Positions 7,438 through 15,799 of a DNA stretch of 46,230 nucleotides are shown piece after piece. The notes under the pieces were generated by a model. The model ran no database searches. It was given only the letters and a program-made list of their open reading frames with translations, and was not told where the DNA came from. Position numbers and translations under genes: made by a program. This DNA is from LH-M37 sp965602855 (GTDB taxonomy: Bacteria > Pseudomonadota > Gammaproteobacteria > SZUA-229), in NCBI GenBank assembly GCA_965602855.1, contig CBFCZV010000023.1, forward strand, positions 1 to 46,230, given 5' to 3'. The first letter of the stretch is position 1. Every line of letters starts with the position of its first letter.

Positions 7438-8142
7438 ATGGAACCAATTATCTCTTTACAAAATGTTGGCGTGCGCTACAAGCGTAGCGGGAACGTGTTC
7501 AGAAAGAAAAGTTATTTTGATGTCCTTAAATCCATAAATATCGATATCTACCCCGGTGAAACGCTGGGCATACTTGGCCGCAACGGCGCAGGAAAATCCA
7601 CTTTGTTACGCATTATCTCAGGTGTGATTCTCCCCGATCAGGGTAAAGTGATCAATCACGGCGTCTCGGTATCCCTGCTAGCACTGCAAGCAGGTTTCGA
7701 CCCTAATCTCAACGGGCGGGATAACGCGATTTTAAGTGGCATGCTACAAGGCTTTTCCCGCAGAGAAGTTAAAGCTCGCTTGAATGAAATTCAAAAATAT
7801 TCCGAACTGAATGATTTTTTCTATGAACCAGTAAGAACTTACTCTACAGGTATGCGTGCCCGCCTGGGATTTTCCATCTCCACTTTCATCAGTCCAGATA
7901 TATTATTAATTGACGAAGCATTGAGCGTTGGTGATAAACATTTCAGAGAAAAAGCAGAACGTACCATGGTCGCAAAACTACAATCACAACAAACTGTGGT
8001 ATTAGTATCACATTCACATCAACAGATTTCACGTTTGTGTGACAGAGTGGTATTTATCGATGAAGGTATTAGCGTTGCTTCAGGCAGCCCTGAGAAAGTA
8101 CTTAGAGTTTATGAAGAGAGGTTAGAAGAGAATCAAACTTAA
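7438..8142 (+). CDS. wzt: Polysaccharide ABC exporter ATPase, short Wzt
   Basis: A 234-residue ATP-binding cassette subunit with Walker A GRNGAGKST (47-55), signature YSTGMRARL (135-143), Walker B ILLIDEALSVGD (155-166) and H-loop VSHSH (about 194). These are the marks of the Wzt/TagH group. It ends soon after the nucleotide-binding domain, so it lacks the C-terminal carbohydrate-binding domain that, in longer Wzt proteins such as E. coli O8/O9a, recognises the capped chain. That fits a capsule KpsT-like or chain-terminator-independent mode. It is translationally close to wzm (6-base gap) and convergent with the acyltransferase gene. Confidence 0.92.
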   Translation: MEPIISLQNVGVRYKRSGNVFRKKSYFDVLKSINIDIYPGETLGILGRNGAGKSTLLRIISGVILPDQGKVINHGVSVSLLALQAGFDPNLNGRDNAILSGMLQGFSRREVKARLNEIQKYSELNDFFYEPVRTYSTGMRARLGFSISTFISPDILLIDEALSVGDKHFREKAERTMVAKLQSQQTVVLVSHSHQQISRLCDRVVFIDEGISVASGSPEKVLRVYEERLEENQT

Positions 8143-8226
8143 ATTTGACTGATTGTAAATTCACTTACGAGCAACAGGCAATAAACCAATATTCGGTTCC
8201 TGATAACATTAAAACCCTAACTTCTT

Positions 8227-8240
8227 TGAGCTTAAGCTCA
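8227..8240. repeat. 14-bp perfect palindrome between convergent genes
   Basis: TGAGCTTAAGCTCA (5-bp arms around TTAA) lies in the 176-base gap between the end of wzt and the end of the acyltransferase gene. It could form a weak bidirectional hairpin, but no T-run follows on either strand. Nothing else is visible in the gap. Confidence 0.4.
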
Positions 8241-8318
8241 TTGGGAAATGATTTGCATATAGCCATCAAATACTCCTGAAACCTTAGACTTTATCACCCT
8301 ATAAATCTTCATTTCTTG

Positions 8319-9386
8319 TTATTTATCCTTAGAAAATAACATTATTAGTTTCATACCAGGCTTTTCAACATATTTGAATGTCAGCGCAGAAATAAATAAA
8401 ACAGTTAAAATTGTGACAAGAGATGAGGCGGTGTAAGCAAGGAGGTCACCTTTAATTACACTCGATATATATGAATAGAAACCATAATTTTTAAAAGCAC
8501 CTATAACAGGAAATTGCATTAAATATATACTGTAGCTAATTAACCCAAGGTATCTGGTGACGACATTATCTAGATATGAAGGCAGCCCGCGCGAAGACAA
8601 ATACACAAGAAAAAATGAGCCGACTGATAAGATGATTTCCTCTGGAAATTTAGACCAGAATTTGAAATAGATTACAATAAAGGCAACAATCGCCACAACG
8701 AGAATACCATTGAGTTGCTTTGAATGAAAAATCGTTCTATCCGTACCAATAAATAAATAGAAAACAGCAATACCAACTAAAAAATATTGGATATGCGATA
8801 AAAAGAAAAGAAGCCCATAGACTCTTAGACTTCCATCTAAATATAAACCGAAGTGTTTATGCCCAAGAACAGCAATAAAAATAAAGGGGATCGAAGCAAA
8901 TAAGGCTAAGCGCCATGATCGAACAAAAGACAGAATCAAAGGAAAAAAAGCATAAAACATCCATTCAACACCTATCGACCATCCCCCGCCTACAATACTA
9001 TTGACCTTTGCAGGAGCAAACGGAAAAAGAAAAGTGAATGACAAAAGGTAACCATAAAGACCAGGCAGGTTATTCGATCCTATTACAGCAACTGCAGCAT
9101 TTAAGGCTATAACAAAATAAAAAAGAGGGGCTATACGAAAAAATCGCTTCAAATAAAACCATCGAATATCATTAATGGAATTCAATCTTCCATAATACGC
9201 ATATGTAATAGAAAACGCACTGATTACAAAGAAAAGTCGTACAAAAAAATCAAAACGACCAACTACAGCTTTGGCTATTACGTCAACTGGCAATCCTGAA
9301 ACATATAAAACATGAAAAAAAACAACTCCTACAGCTGCAAAACCACGCAAAACATCTGGACCATGAATTCTACTTTTAATTTTCAC
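8319..9386 (-). CDS. Acyltransferase family 3 membrane protein (glycan O-acyltransferase)
   Basis: A 355-residue integral membrane protein of about ten helices. Hallmarks are RIHGPDVLRGFAAVGVVFFH (about 6-25), which contains the early Arg and the conserved His, then a SAFSI segment, YLKRFFRIAPLF (about 78-89) and GGGWSIGVEWMF (about 133-144). The family transfers acetyl or other acyl groups to sugars in surface polysaccharides. It starts at GTG (9384-9386). It lies downstream of the gtr cassette, so O-acetylation of the same glycan is likely, but the acyl group and acceptor cannot be read from sequence. The 205 bases upstream (9387-9591) are AT-rich and hold no gene. Confidence 0.85.
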   Translation of the reverse strand: MKIKSRIHGPDVLRGFAAVGVVFFHVLYVSGLPVDVIAKAVVGRFDFFVRLFFVISAFSITYAYYGRLNSINDIRWFYLKRFFRIAPLFYFVIALNAAVAVIGSNNLPGLYGYLLSFTFLFPFAPAKVNSIVGGGWSIGVEWMFYAFFPLILSFVRSWRLALFASIPFIFIAVLGHKHFGLYLDGSLRVYGLLFFLSHIQYFLVGIAVFYLFIGTDRTIFHSKQLNGILVVAIVAFIVIYFKFWSKFPEEIILSVGSFFLVYLSSRGLPSYLDNVVTRYLGLISYSIYLMQFPVIGAFKNYGFYSYISSVIKGDLLAYTASSLVTILTVLFISALTFKYVEKPGMKLIMLFSKDK

Positions 9387-9591
9387 TACTGTAAGACCTA
9401 TATATAAATTAAAACACTGTTACTGAAATCGGATTTACAAAACAAAGCATACTCGGCATTAAGACTATTAAAGTGCCAACCTTAAAACCTTTCAAGCAAG
9501 CCAATTATAAACCAACACAGCACTATAACCTGTAATACTATCTAGACCATAAATAAATTTACTACACCATTTTCAGCGTAAAAAACACATA

Positions 9592-11136
9592 CTATTTATT
9601 GGCACCTAACACTACAACCATTACCCCATCCCTTATTACAACCGATTCTGGATGAGGCCACGAATTGTGTGCTAAGGAATACTTATTAGCTTTTTCAATT
9701 TGTTTCTTGTTAGGTCTTTTAAAAGGCATATAAAACTTTATCAACCTATCTTTGCTCCAGTTGTTACTGTATACACTTTTATATATGCTTGTTTTTATCA
9801 ATGATGTTGGCGGCATAAATGCCTTTTTATAGCGATACTCATCAGCATCCATAGTACCAACAATAACTAATGGCAAATTAGGTGTGTAGGCTGCGTCACC
9901 CTTTAACCGATGAGTTATTTGTTGCGTTACATCAAGGTCGGCTTGATTTTTCATTAATAAATACTGATGCCATACATTCGCTTGAATTATATAAATCATA
10001 ACGACAACACTTGTCATGGCGATAACAATCTTGTGTAAGCCCTTATCACAAAATTTAGCAGTAAGTAGAAACACACCAAGACCAAACAAAGAGTACCCAA
10101 CCAGCATTCTTGAATATAAAAATTTCGCAGCAGGAGAAAATGGAATAAGCAAGCCATGAGTTGATACAATCGCGCCAAAAACCAGAAGAACAACAAATAA
10201 AAATTGATAATATTTATTATATTTTATAAATCTTTTAAGATTTATAAATATAAAAATATATAAAACCAACATCGAAATTATTTTTGCTTTTTCTGGGAAC
10301 AAAAAAGATCCTTTGTAAAAAAACTCCGACATTGCTTTTAAATGCTTTGATACCACATGCACAATCTGATCTAGGTTTTGTGGGTAGTTCGAAAAAGTAC
10401 CAAACCTCGCTGCACTCCCAGCTCCCATAATATCAACTAACGAAAGTGTTAACTTGTAAGCTAAAACACTCACAATAATCATAGAAAGCTTCGGCACAAT
10501 TATCTTTTCTAATACTTCTCTGGGATTATTCGTTTCATACAACACCATTGCCCCCCAGATAAAAACGATAACAGCAGCACAATTAATAGATACCTGATAT
10601 AGAAATAACGATAAATACAAAAAAACAAAACCTTTTATTTTTGCAGAATAGCCTTTATGAAAACCACCCGTAATAACTCCCAGTACCGATAAGAATATCC
10701 CTAGAGGAACAACATGCCTCATATTAACGTAGGAAAAAACCTCATAGAAAAAAGGAAATGTAGCCAGAAGCAATCCAGCTAACACCCTTACTAGAACACC
10801 ATTACAGCCCCATGATACCGCAATGATGTTTGCCGTAATTACGAGTAGACTTACACCAATTATTAGCAATAAGGTTGGTGGTAGAGCACCATCTAATATA
10901 TAAAACCTGATGAATTCCGCTAAAAAACGGCCATCATCACTATAACTTGTTGGGGGATGTGTTTTTAATAAAACATAATAATAATCAGAACTAAAGCCAA
11001 ATTGACCTAATTCTGAGGCGTACGCAATGAATAAACACACGAAAGTCCACAAATAGATCATTAAACTATCAACAGATGTTAATTGTTTATATAGAAATGA
11101 TATATCTAAATTACTTATTACTGATGTCTCTTTCAT
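9592..11136 (-). CDS. GtrII-like membrane glucosyltransferase (serotype-conversion type)
   Basis: A 514-residue protein with about ten to eleven membrane helices. It has a short periplasmic loop after helix one containing PTSYSDDGRFLAEF (about 62-75), whose acidic pair resembles the catalytic loop of Glucos_trans_II proteins, and a soluble periplasmic C-terminal domain (about 405-514). GtrII-type enzymes take glucose from undecaprenyl-phosphate-glucose and attach it to O-antigen on the periplasmic side. The assignment rests on this topology and on the adjacent gtrB and gtrA upstream, which supply and flip the donor. The attached sugar and linkage are unknown. Starts at ATG 11134-11136. Confidence 0.72.
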   Translation of the reverse strand: MKETSVISNLDISFLYKQLTSVDSLMIYLWTFVCLFIAYASELGQFGFSSDYYYVLLKTHPPTSYSDDGRFLAEFIRFYILDGALPPTLLLIIGVSLLVITANIIAVSWGCNGVLVRVLAGLLLATFPFFYEVFSYVNMRHVVPLGIFLSVLGVITGGFHKGYSAKIKGFVFLYLSLFLYQVSINCAAVIVFIWGAMVLYETNNPREVLEKIIVPKLSMIIVSVLAYKLTLSLVDIMGAGSAARFGTFSNYPQNLDQIVHVVSKHLKAMSEFFYKGSFLFPEKAKIISMLVLYIFIFINLKRFIKYNKYYQFLFVVLLVFGAIVSTHGLLIPFSPAAKFLYSRMLVGYSLFGLGVFLLTAKFCDKGLHKIVIAMTSVVVMIYIIQANVWHQYLLMKNQADLDVTQQITHRLKGDAAYTPNLPLVIVGTMDADEYRYKKAFMPPTSLIKTSIYKSVYSNNWSKDRLIKFYMPFKRPNKKQIEKANKYSLAHNSWPHPESVVIRDGVMVVVLGANK

Positions 11137-11225
11137 AATATTTATTATTTAAACCGATAAAAAATTAATGCTCCTAAAAAAACAAGTCTTATACTGGCAA
11201 GGTTATTTTCAATAATACCCGCACC

Positions 11226-11600
11226 TTATACATCAGCATTAGAAAAAGTCCACAAACTATGAATTACATATGTAAATAAAGGTAGCATGCCAGCTACCAA
11301 TAGCACTTGAATATAGGGATTAGCACCTTGCAACAGCGTAGTTAGTGCTAAAGAACAAGACAATGCTAATAATTGAACCAGAAGATATTTAAACATTTTA
11401 CGTGTAGATATCTCACTTTTAAATACATTTCTTGACTGAAAATAATAAGAGAATAAAAAAGCAAAAGAAAACCCAACGACATTAGAAAAAATCATTGTCC
11501 CATTAAATTTCCAGATCACAGCTGAGGCGACAAATACGTGAATAGCCGTTGCAAGCAGACCAATTAGCGCATAATTAATTAACTTTTTAAATCCGAACAC
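11226..11600 (-). CDS. gtrA: GtrA-family flippase
   Basis: A small four-helix membrane protein of the GtrA/DPMS family, thought to move undecaprenyl-phosphate-glucose to the periplasm. YALIGLLATAIHVFVA near the N-terminus and LPLFTYVIHSLWTF near the C-terminus fit the family. I chose GTG 11598-11600: it has a GAGAG ribosome binding site 8 bases upstream, it starts 4 bases past the gtrB stop, and it gives the usual short N-terminus. The open frame extends to a TTG at 11,621 that would overlap gtrB by 17 bases but has poor translation signals. Parts of this gene recur as a scar at 13,735-13,865. Confidence 0.85.
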   Translation of the reverse strand: MFGFKKLINYALIGLLATAIHVFVASAVIWKFNGTMIFSNVVGFSFAFLFSYYFQSRNVFKSEISTRKMFKYLLVQLLALSCSLALTTLLQGANPYIQVLLVAGMLPLFTYVIHSLWTFSNADV

Positions 11601-11604
11601 ACTA

Positions 11605-12543
11605 TTAATACTCTCTATCAATTATATATATAGGCCTATTTTTTGTCTCTTGGTATATTCGCCCAATATACTCACCCATAATTCCAATACCTAGAAGTTG
11701 TATGCCGCCAATAAACAACATACCGGTCAAGATAGAAGCGTAACCAGGTACGTCCACGCCCATTAGTATAGTTTTAGCTACAATAAACACCCCATATAAA
11801 AATGAGACCAGCGAAACAATTAATCCCATATAAAACCAGACTCGAAGAGGTGCAGTACTAAAACTTGTAATTCCATCTAATGCAAAGTTCCATAATTTCC
11901 AGTAATTAAAACTTGTACTCCCAGCTGCTCTTTTTTCTCTAGTATATGATATAACTTTAGTTTTAAAACCAACCCAGGAGAAAATCCCCTTCATGAATCG
12001 CTGATTCTCTGGGAGCTGCTTTATAGCTTCGACAACTTTTCTTGTCATCAATCTGTAGTCGCCGACATTGGCTGGCATCTCAGTGTCAGAAATTTTATTA
12101 TGAATTTTGTAAAATACTTGAGCGGTTAGTCTTTTAAGATAACTATCAGTATCTCTATTTGCACGTCGTGCTATAACAACATCATAACCTTTTCTCCACT
12201 CCGACAGCATTTCATGAATAAGCTCTGGCGGGTCTTGAAGATCGCAATCAATAGGTATTACGACATCACCAAGAGCGTGATCCAGACCAGCGGTGAGAGC
12301 TGCTTCTTTACCGAAGTTACGAGAAAAATTAATAACTCTCACTTCACTATACTTACTTTTTATATCTAACAAATGAGGTAAAGTATTATCACTACTTCCA
12401 TCATTCACCATAACGATCTCATACGTTTCATTTGTATCGCTTAGTGTTTGTGTCATTATATCCAGAAAAGAATCTACAACATCTTCCTCATTGTACAATG
12501 GCACAACTATGGAAATAACTGGGTTAGACTGTAAATTATTCAT
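11605..12543 (-). CDS. gtrB: Bactoprenol glucosyltransferase GtrB-like
   Basis: A 312-residue family 2 glycosyltransferase with IVVPLYNEEDVVDSF (about 12-26), VNDGSSDNT (about 46-54) and DCDLQDPPELI (about 98-108), and two C-terminal membrane helices (about 232-255 and 265-290). This layout is that of GtrB and dolichol-phosphate-mannose synthase relatives, which charge undecaprenyl phosphate with glucose from UDP-glucose on the cytoplasmic face. gtrA follows immediately. The order gtrB-gtrA-gtr differs from the gtrA-gtrB-gtr order of Shigella/Salmonella phages, and no phage genes are near. Starts at ATG 12541-12543. Confidence 0.9.
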   Translation of the reverse strand: MNNLQSNPVISIVVPLYNEEDVVDSFLDIMTQTLSDTNETYEIVMVNDGSSDNTLPHLLDIKSKYSEVRVINFSRNFGKEAALTAGLDHALGDVVIPIDCDLQDPPELIHEMLSEWRKGYDVVIARRANRDTDSYLKRLTAQVFYKIHNKISDTEMPANVGDYRLMTRKVVEAIKQLPENQRFMKGIFSWVGFKTKVISYTREKRAAGSTSFNYWKLWNFALDGITSFSTAPLRVWFYMGLIVSLVSFLYGVFIVAKTILMGVDVPGYASILTGMLFIGGIQLLGIGIMGEYIGRIYQETKNRPIYIIDREY

Positions 12544-12603
12544 ATACCTATTCCTTTACTGCTCCAATTCAAATTATTTTTATATGCACATGTGCTGTAG
12601 TAA

Positions 12604-12735
12604 TTAAACAACCTGACTATAAATATAGTAATTGCCGAAGGTTCTTGCCCTTGTAATTTCTGCATTGATACAACTAAGGGATTTAGTGTAAAACTCAGGG
12701 CTCACCGACTTTCGCTGAGTGTAAAACTTGGTCAT
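12604..12735 (-). CDS. Candidate 43-residue small protein upstream of gtrB
   Basis: In the 288-base gap between gtrB and the next gene, an ATG (12733-12735) is preceded by a strong GGGAGGT ribosome binding site with 3 bases between. It opens a 43-codon frame ending in TAA (12604-12606). The peptide holds an imperfect 11-residue tandem repeat (KFYTQRKSVSP then EFYTKSLSCIN), matched in DNA by two exact copies of AGTGTAAAACT 33 bases apart (12685-12695 and 12718-12728). I recognise no family. It could be a real small protein, or the decayed start of a lost gene or mobile element. Confidence 0.35.
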   Translation of the reverse strand: MTKFYTQRKSVSPEFYTKSLSCINAEITRARTFGNYYIYSQVV

Positions 12736-12831
12736 TACACCTCCCTTCCAAAAAGAATTAGAGCATTACAGACAGAATATCTACTAAGAAGCATACTACG
12801 CACTCCGCAACATACATCCGTAACACTATGA

Positions 12832-13707
12832 CTATTTGAGAAACAACTCAGCCATATCTTGGTCAAAAAAACAGCTTGCAAATTCAAGATTCGATTCTAA
12901 ATAATACTCTCTAATGCTATCTTTTAGCCCATCACTCAATAAGCGGACATCAGATACCCCCTTAAACTTGTTTGATAAAAAAAGCATATTTTCAACAATT
13001 TTTTCTCGTTCGCCCTTGCCACACTCTGTCGAATCAACCAGAGAGAGGAGCTCAACAAATTCCGGCAACAAACTTTTATTAGACCTAAAATCAATATGAT
13101 TATCCAATGCCTTATTTAAATTAATTGCAGCCAAAAAATCATGACAAACATCATAATTCTGATCTGCTTTACGATACAACCTGACATCTATTGACTGAAC
13201 ACCAAACACCGACACCCAGTTTTTTATCCTCACATTAAAGTCGAAAGCACGCTTACTTTTTTCAAAAAATGATTCTATATTGTCATGATAGCTTTCTCCT
13301 TCTTTTAACTTCTGAAGAAACGTCGACAAAATTAAAGACTCCTGCTTTCGAATATAAAACAGAACCTTGACTGGCCACTTAGCAAATAACTCGCCTAGCT
13401 CCTGAACATACTTAGTCCCACAAAAACAAAATTGTTCTGAACTCAGCAACAGTGTCGAACAATCATTTTTTTCAAACTCTTCCAGTATTTCATTATAAAA
13501 TTTTTGCCCATCTATCGTTAAAGAATCCTTTCTATAATTCGCCAGACGATGATGAGCATAGTTGTAAAGACCTATATCAGGATAATAACAACCAAGCTCT
13601 TCGAGTTGACTTCTATTATCACATAACATTTTCTGAATAGAAGTGGCCCCAGTCTTTCCTATTCCTATATGCAAAATTATCCGTTTATCTTTACACTTAT
13701 TTTTCAT
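12832..13707 (-). CDS. Putative PAPS-dependent sulfotransferase (surface polysaccharide type)
   Basis: A 291-residue protein with an N-terminal P-loop-like motif LHIGIGKTGATSIQ (12-25), the form seen in bacterial polysaccharide sulfotransferase-like proteins (commonly HIGxxKTGTTSIQ). KVLFYIRKQESLILS (about 114-128) fits the 3'-phosphate-binding Arg/Ser segment. The family moves sulfate from PAPS to a sugar hydroxyl in the cytoplasm. It is one of four sulfotransferase-type domains in the locus. The substrate is unknown; an island glycan is the likely acceptor from context. It starts at ATG. A gtrA-derived scar lies just upstream. Confidence 0.7.
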   Translation of the reverse strand: MKNKCKDKRIILHIGIGKTGATSIQKMLCDNRSQLEELGCYYPDIGLYNYAHHRLANYRKDSLTIDGQKFYNEILEEFEKNDCSTLLLSSEQFCFCGTKYVQELGELFAKWPVKVLFYIRKQESLILSTFLQKLKEGESYHDNIESFFEKSKRAFDFNVRIKNWVSVFGVQSIDVRLYRKADQNYDVCHDFLAAINLNKALDNHIDFRSNKSLLPEFVELLSLVDSTECGKGEREKIVENMLFLSNKFKGVSDVRLLSDGLKDSIREYYLESNLEFASCFFDQDMAELFLK

Positions 13708-13772
13708 ATATTAAAACCAATTAAATTACTCAGCATTAATTAACTTTTTAAACAGACCAGCCAATGTTTAAA

Positions 13773-13865
13773 CTATAAAATAGCAGGTCTACTTAGACAA
13801 GCATTCTCCACAACAAGAAAAGTCCAGAAACCATAGATTACATATGTAAACAAAGGTAGCACCAT
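13773..13865 (-). pseudogene. gtrA remnant (C-terminal fragment)
   Basis: Positions 13818-13860 match the 3' end of gtrA (11244-11286) at 38 of 43 bases, on the same strand. In frame it gives LPLFTYVIYGFWTF against LPLFTYVIHSLWTF in GtrA. The residual open frame is 30 codons from ATG 13,865 to TAG 13,773. Further on, 13735-13752 is an exact 18-base copy of the gtrA 5' region (11574-11591). The gtrA end thus precedes the gtrA start on the coding strand, as expected from a collapsed duplication. No function is expected. Confidence 0.7.
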
Positions 13866-13900
13866 CTCTCATATCACATATATTATCAGAGTGGAAAACA

Positions 13901-14677
13901 TCACCTTAATTCACCATCTTTTTCTTCTATCTTATAGTTACCACGTCGATATTCTTTTAATTTTTTTATCCAGTTATCACTAACCTCATCAGAGAGCTTA
14001 TTGTAACCACTTACTACCAGTTTATTTTTCTTATCGATATTAAAGTGCCGCAAAATGTAGTTAACAGCACTTTCAATATCACTCTCAAAATCTTCATAAT
14101 TCACCCTGACTGGGTTAAGCCCTTCTGAAAAGAAAAACGATTCCCATTTACTTTTTTCGATTTCTAGTTCACTTATACAACGGCATATTGCTTTGATATT
14201 AAAACTTTCAGAAACATTTTCTTTAGCTTTATTTTTTTTCTTTGTATTAGCATCATGCCAGACACCAGACATTTTTGCCTTATAAAGTGACACTGCCTGC
14301 TGTTCAATATCTAATCTATTCAGATAGAGAATGTTAAGATTTGGAAACATGCTTTGATAATAATTCTTGAAGCAGACGAAATCTTTCCAGGAGGTCTTAA
14401 AAATAAAATACTCACCAGAATCTTGTGACATTGACTTGAGATAATCACGAAAGCTTGAAACATTTCTTTGCTTTAGCTGCCTTTGAATAGCACCACGAGG
14501 ATTAAAAATCTCGGTTGGTGACGGAGCATCGACAACAGAAGATAGCGCCGAGCACAAATGTGTACTTCCCGTCCTGGCCGTCATAGCTATCATTAATACA
14601 GGCTTCTCGAATCTAAGCTGCTCAAAATCTTCAGCTTTATATGTTTCTAATTCGGGAAACAACTCTTTTATAGACAC
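13901..14677 (-). CDS. Stf0-like sulfotransferase
   Basis: A 258-residue protein with the PAPS 5'-phosphosulfate loop TARTGSTHLCSAL (32-44), followed by a PSPTEIFNPRG segment (52-62). This spacing is characteristic of the Stf0 (trehalose 2-sulfotransferase-like) family. LNILYLNRLDIEQQAVSLYKA (about 115-135, here broken by its hydrophobic start) supplies the expected Arg/Ser for 3'-phosphate binding. A Lys-rich stretch follows (about 146-153). It starts at GTG with GAGG upstream. In mycobacteria Stf0 sulfates trehalose; here a polysaccharide or glycolipid acceptor is more likely from context. Confidence 0.75.
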   Translation of the reverse strand: MSIKELFPELETYKAEDFEQLRFEKPVLMIAMTARTGSTHLCSALSSVVDAPSPTEIFNPRGAIQRQLKQRNVSSFRDYLKSMSQDSGEYFIFKTSWKDFVCFKNYYQSMFPNLNILYLNRLDIEQQAVSLYKAKMSGVWHDANTKKKNKAKENVSESFNIKAICRCISELEIEKSKWESFFFSEGLNPVRVNYEDFESDIESAVNYILRHFNIDKKNKLVVSGYNKLSDEVSDNWIKKLKEYRRGNYKIEEKDGELR

Positions 14678-14843
14678 TTTGCATACCTCGTCGTATTTAT
14701 CTGCATATTATTAACAACTGATCCCGGTTATATGACGTCTGATTCAGCCGCTCAATGCACAAACTTTATCACTTATAAATATTAAACCACTTCTAACTAT
14801 CACACTACTTTTCTGCAATTACAAAACTATATATTTAAATCTA

Positions 14844-15692
14844 TTATTTATATCTACCAGAAAAACTTTCAAACCAATCTAATTCATCTGCCAGCATAAT
14901 TAACGCCATCTCTCTAAGCTTATCCTTAAGTTCACGGCTAGTTCGTTTTCTTTGTGACACGATGTCTTTTCCCATGATCATTGACACGTTCTCTGGATCA
15001 AACCAGGCACCAAGATCAAGAAATTCTTCAACACCATTAAGAACCTTCATTGGCTCTTCTACAAGATCCTCAAAGACAACTGAAAGCGATTGATCTGCAT
15101 ACTTGTCCATAGCTTCACGAAAAAAATTAAAAACAGGTTTTATTTGATTATCAACTACATGAGTCATTATCTTGTTTAATTCTTCTTCTGAAGTAGCCGC
15201 ATCTTTCTGAGACCTTGCTGAAGCAAAGCTAATACAGGAATCAACTGGATTTCTCAAAAGAAGGATATACTGTGTATCTGGATACAAATCAGACCAGAAA
15301 TCCATAACCTCAATCTTACGATACCTAATTTCTTTAAATCCCCAACGAATATTCTCTGGAACATCCTTGCAGAATAGACTATCGACGAAAGTCTTCATAC
15401 ATTGATTGAATCCCTGTTTAGAAAAAGAACCATCCCAAGCAGTCCAGCGCTCAACATTCAACGGTCTATCACTCTCTAACAACCAACTACCACGTGGATC
15501 TTGATCAGATATCCATTCAGAATGAGATACCATTCGCCAGGTATTCATTAATGAATTTAAAACACCCTCATGCTCTCCCCAGATAAGCAGCTCTTCATTA
15601 GTATTTAGAAGTTTTTGAAGGAGTGTACTTCCAGCTCGACCAGTTGAAAGAATAACTACAGGGCGTTCTTTAGATGATACAACTTGTTTCAT
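14844..15692 (-). CDS. Putative sulfotransferase family protein
   Basis: A 282-residue protein with STGRAGSTLLQKLL (16-29) as the PAPS loop, GEHEG (39-43) just after it, and ILLLRNPVDSCISFASARS (about 143-161) as the 3'-phosphate-binding motif. This is the general layout of the cytosolic sulfotransferase superfamily. The acceptor is unknown. It sits between the Stf0-like gene and the sulfotransferase-containing fusion gene on the same strand, so three consecutive genes begin with PAPS-loop motifs. Starts at ATG 15690-15692. The flanking gaps (166 and 107 bases) are AT-rich and hold nothing I recognise. Confidence 0.72.
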   Translation of the reverse strand: MKQVVSSKERPVVILSTGRAGSTLLQKLLNTNEELLIWGEHEGVLNSLMNTWRMVSHSEWISDQDPRGSWLLESDRPLNVERWTAWDGSFSKQGFNQCMKTFVDSLFCKDVPENIRWGFKEIRYRKIEVMDFWSDLYPDTQYILLLRNPVDSCISFASARSQKDAATSEEELNKIMTHVVDNQIKPVFNFFREAMDKYADQSLSVVFEDLVEEPMKVLNGVEEFLDLGAWFDPENVSMIMGKDIVSQRKRTSRELKDKLREMALIMLADELDWFESFSGRYK

Positions 15693-15799
15693 AATGCCTA
15701 AATGACTAGATATCTCTAGCTTAATATTGTGAAAAATACTTTATATTTGTCAGCGTTAGATTTACGCTTATCCATTCATACAGTTAGTTAATGCATTAA

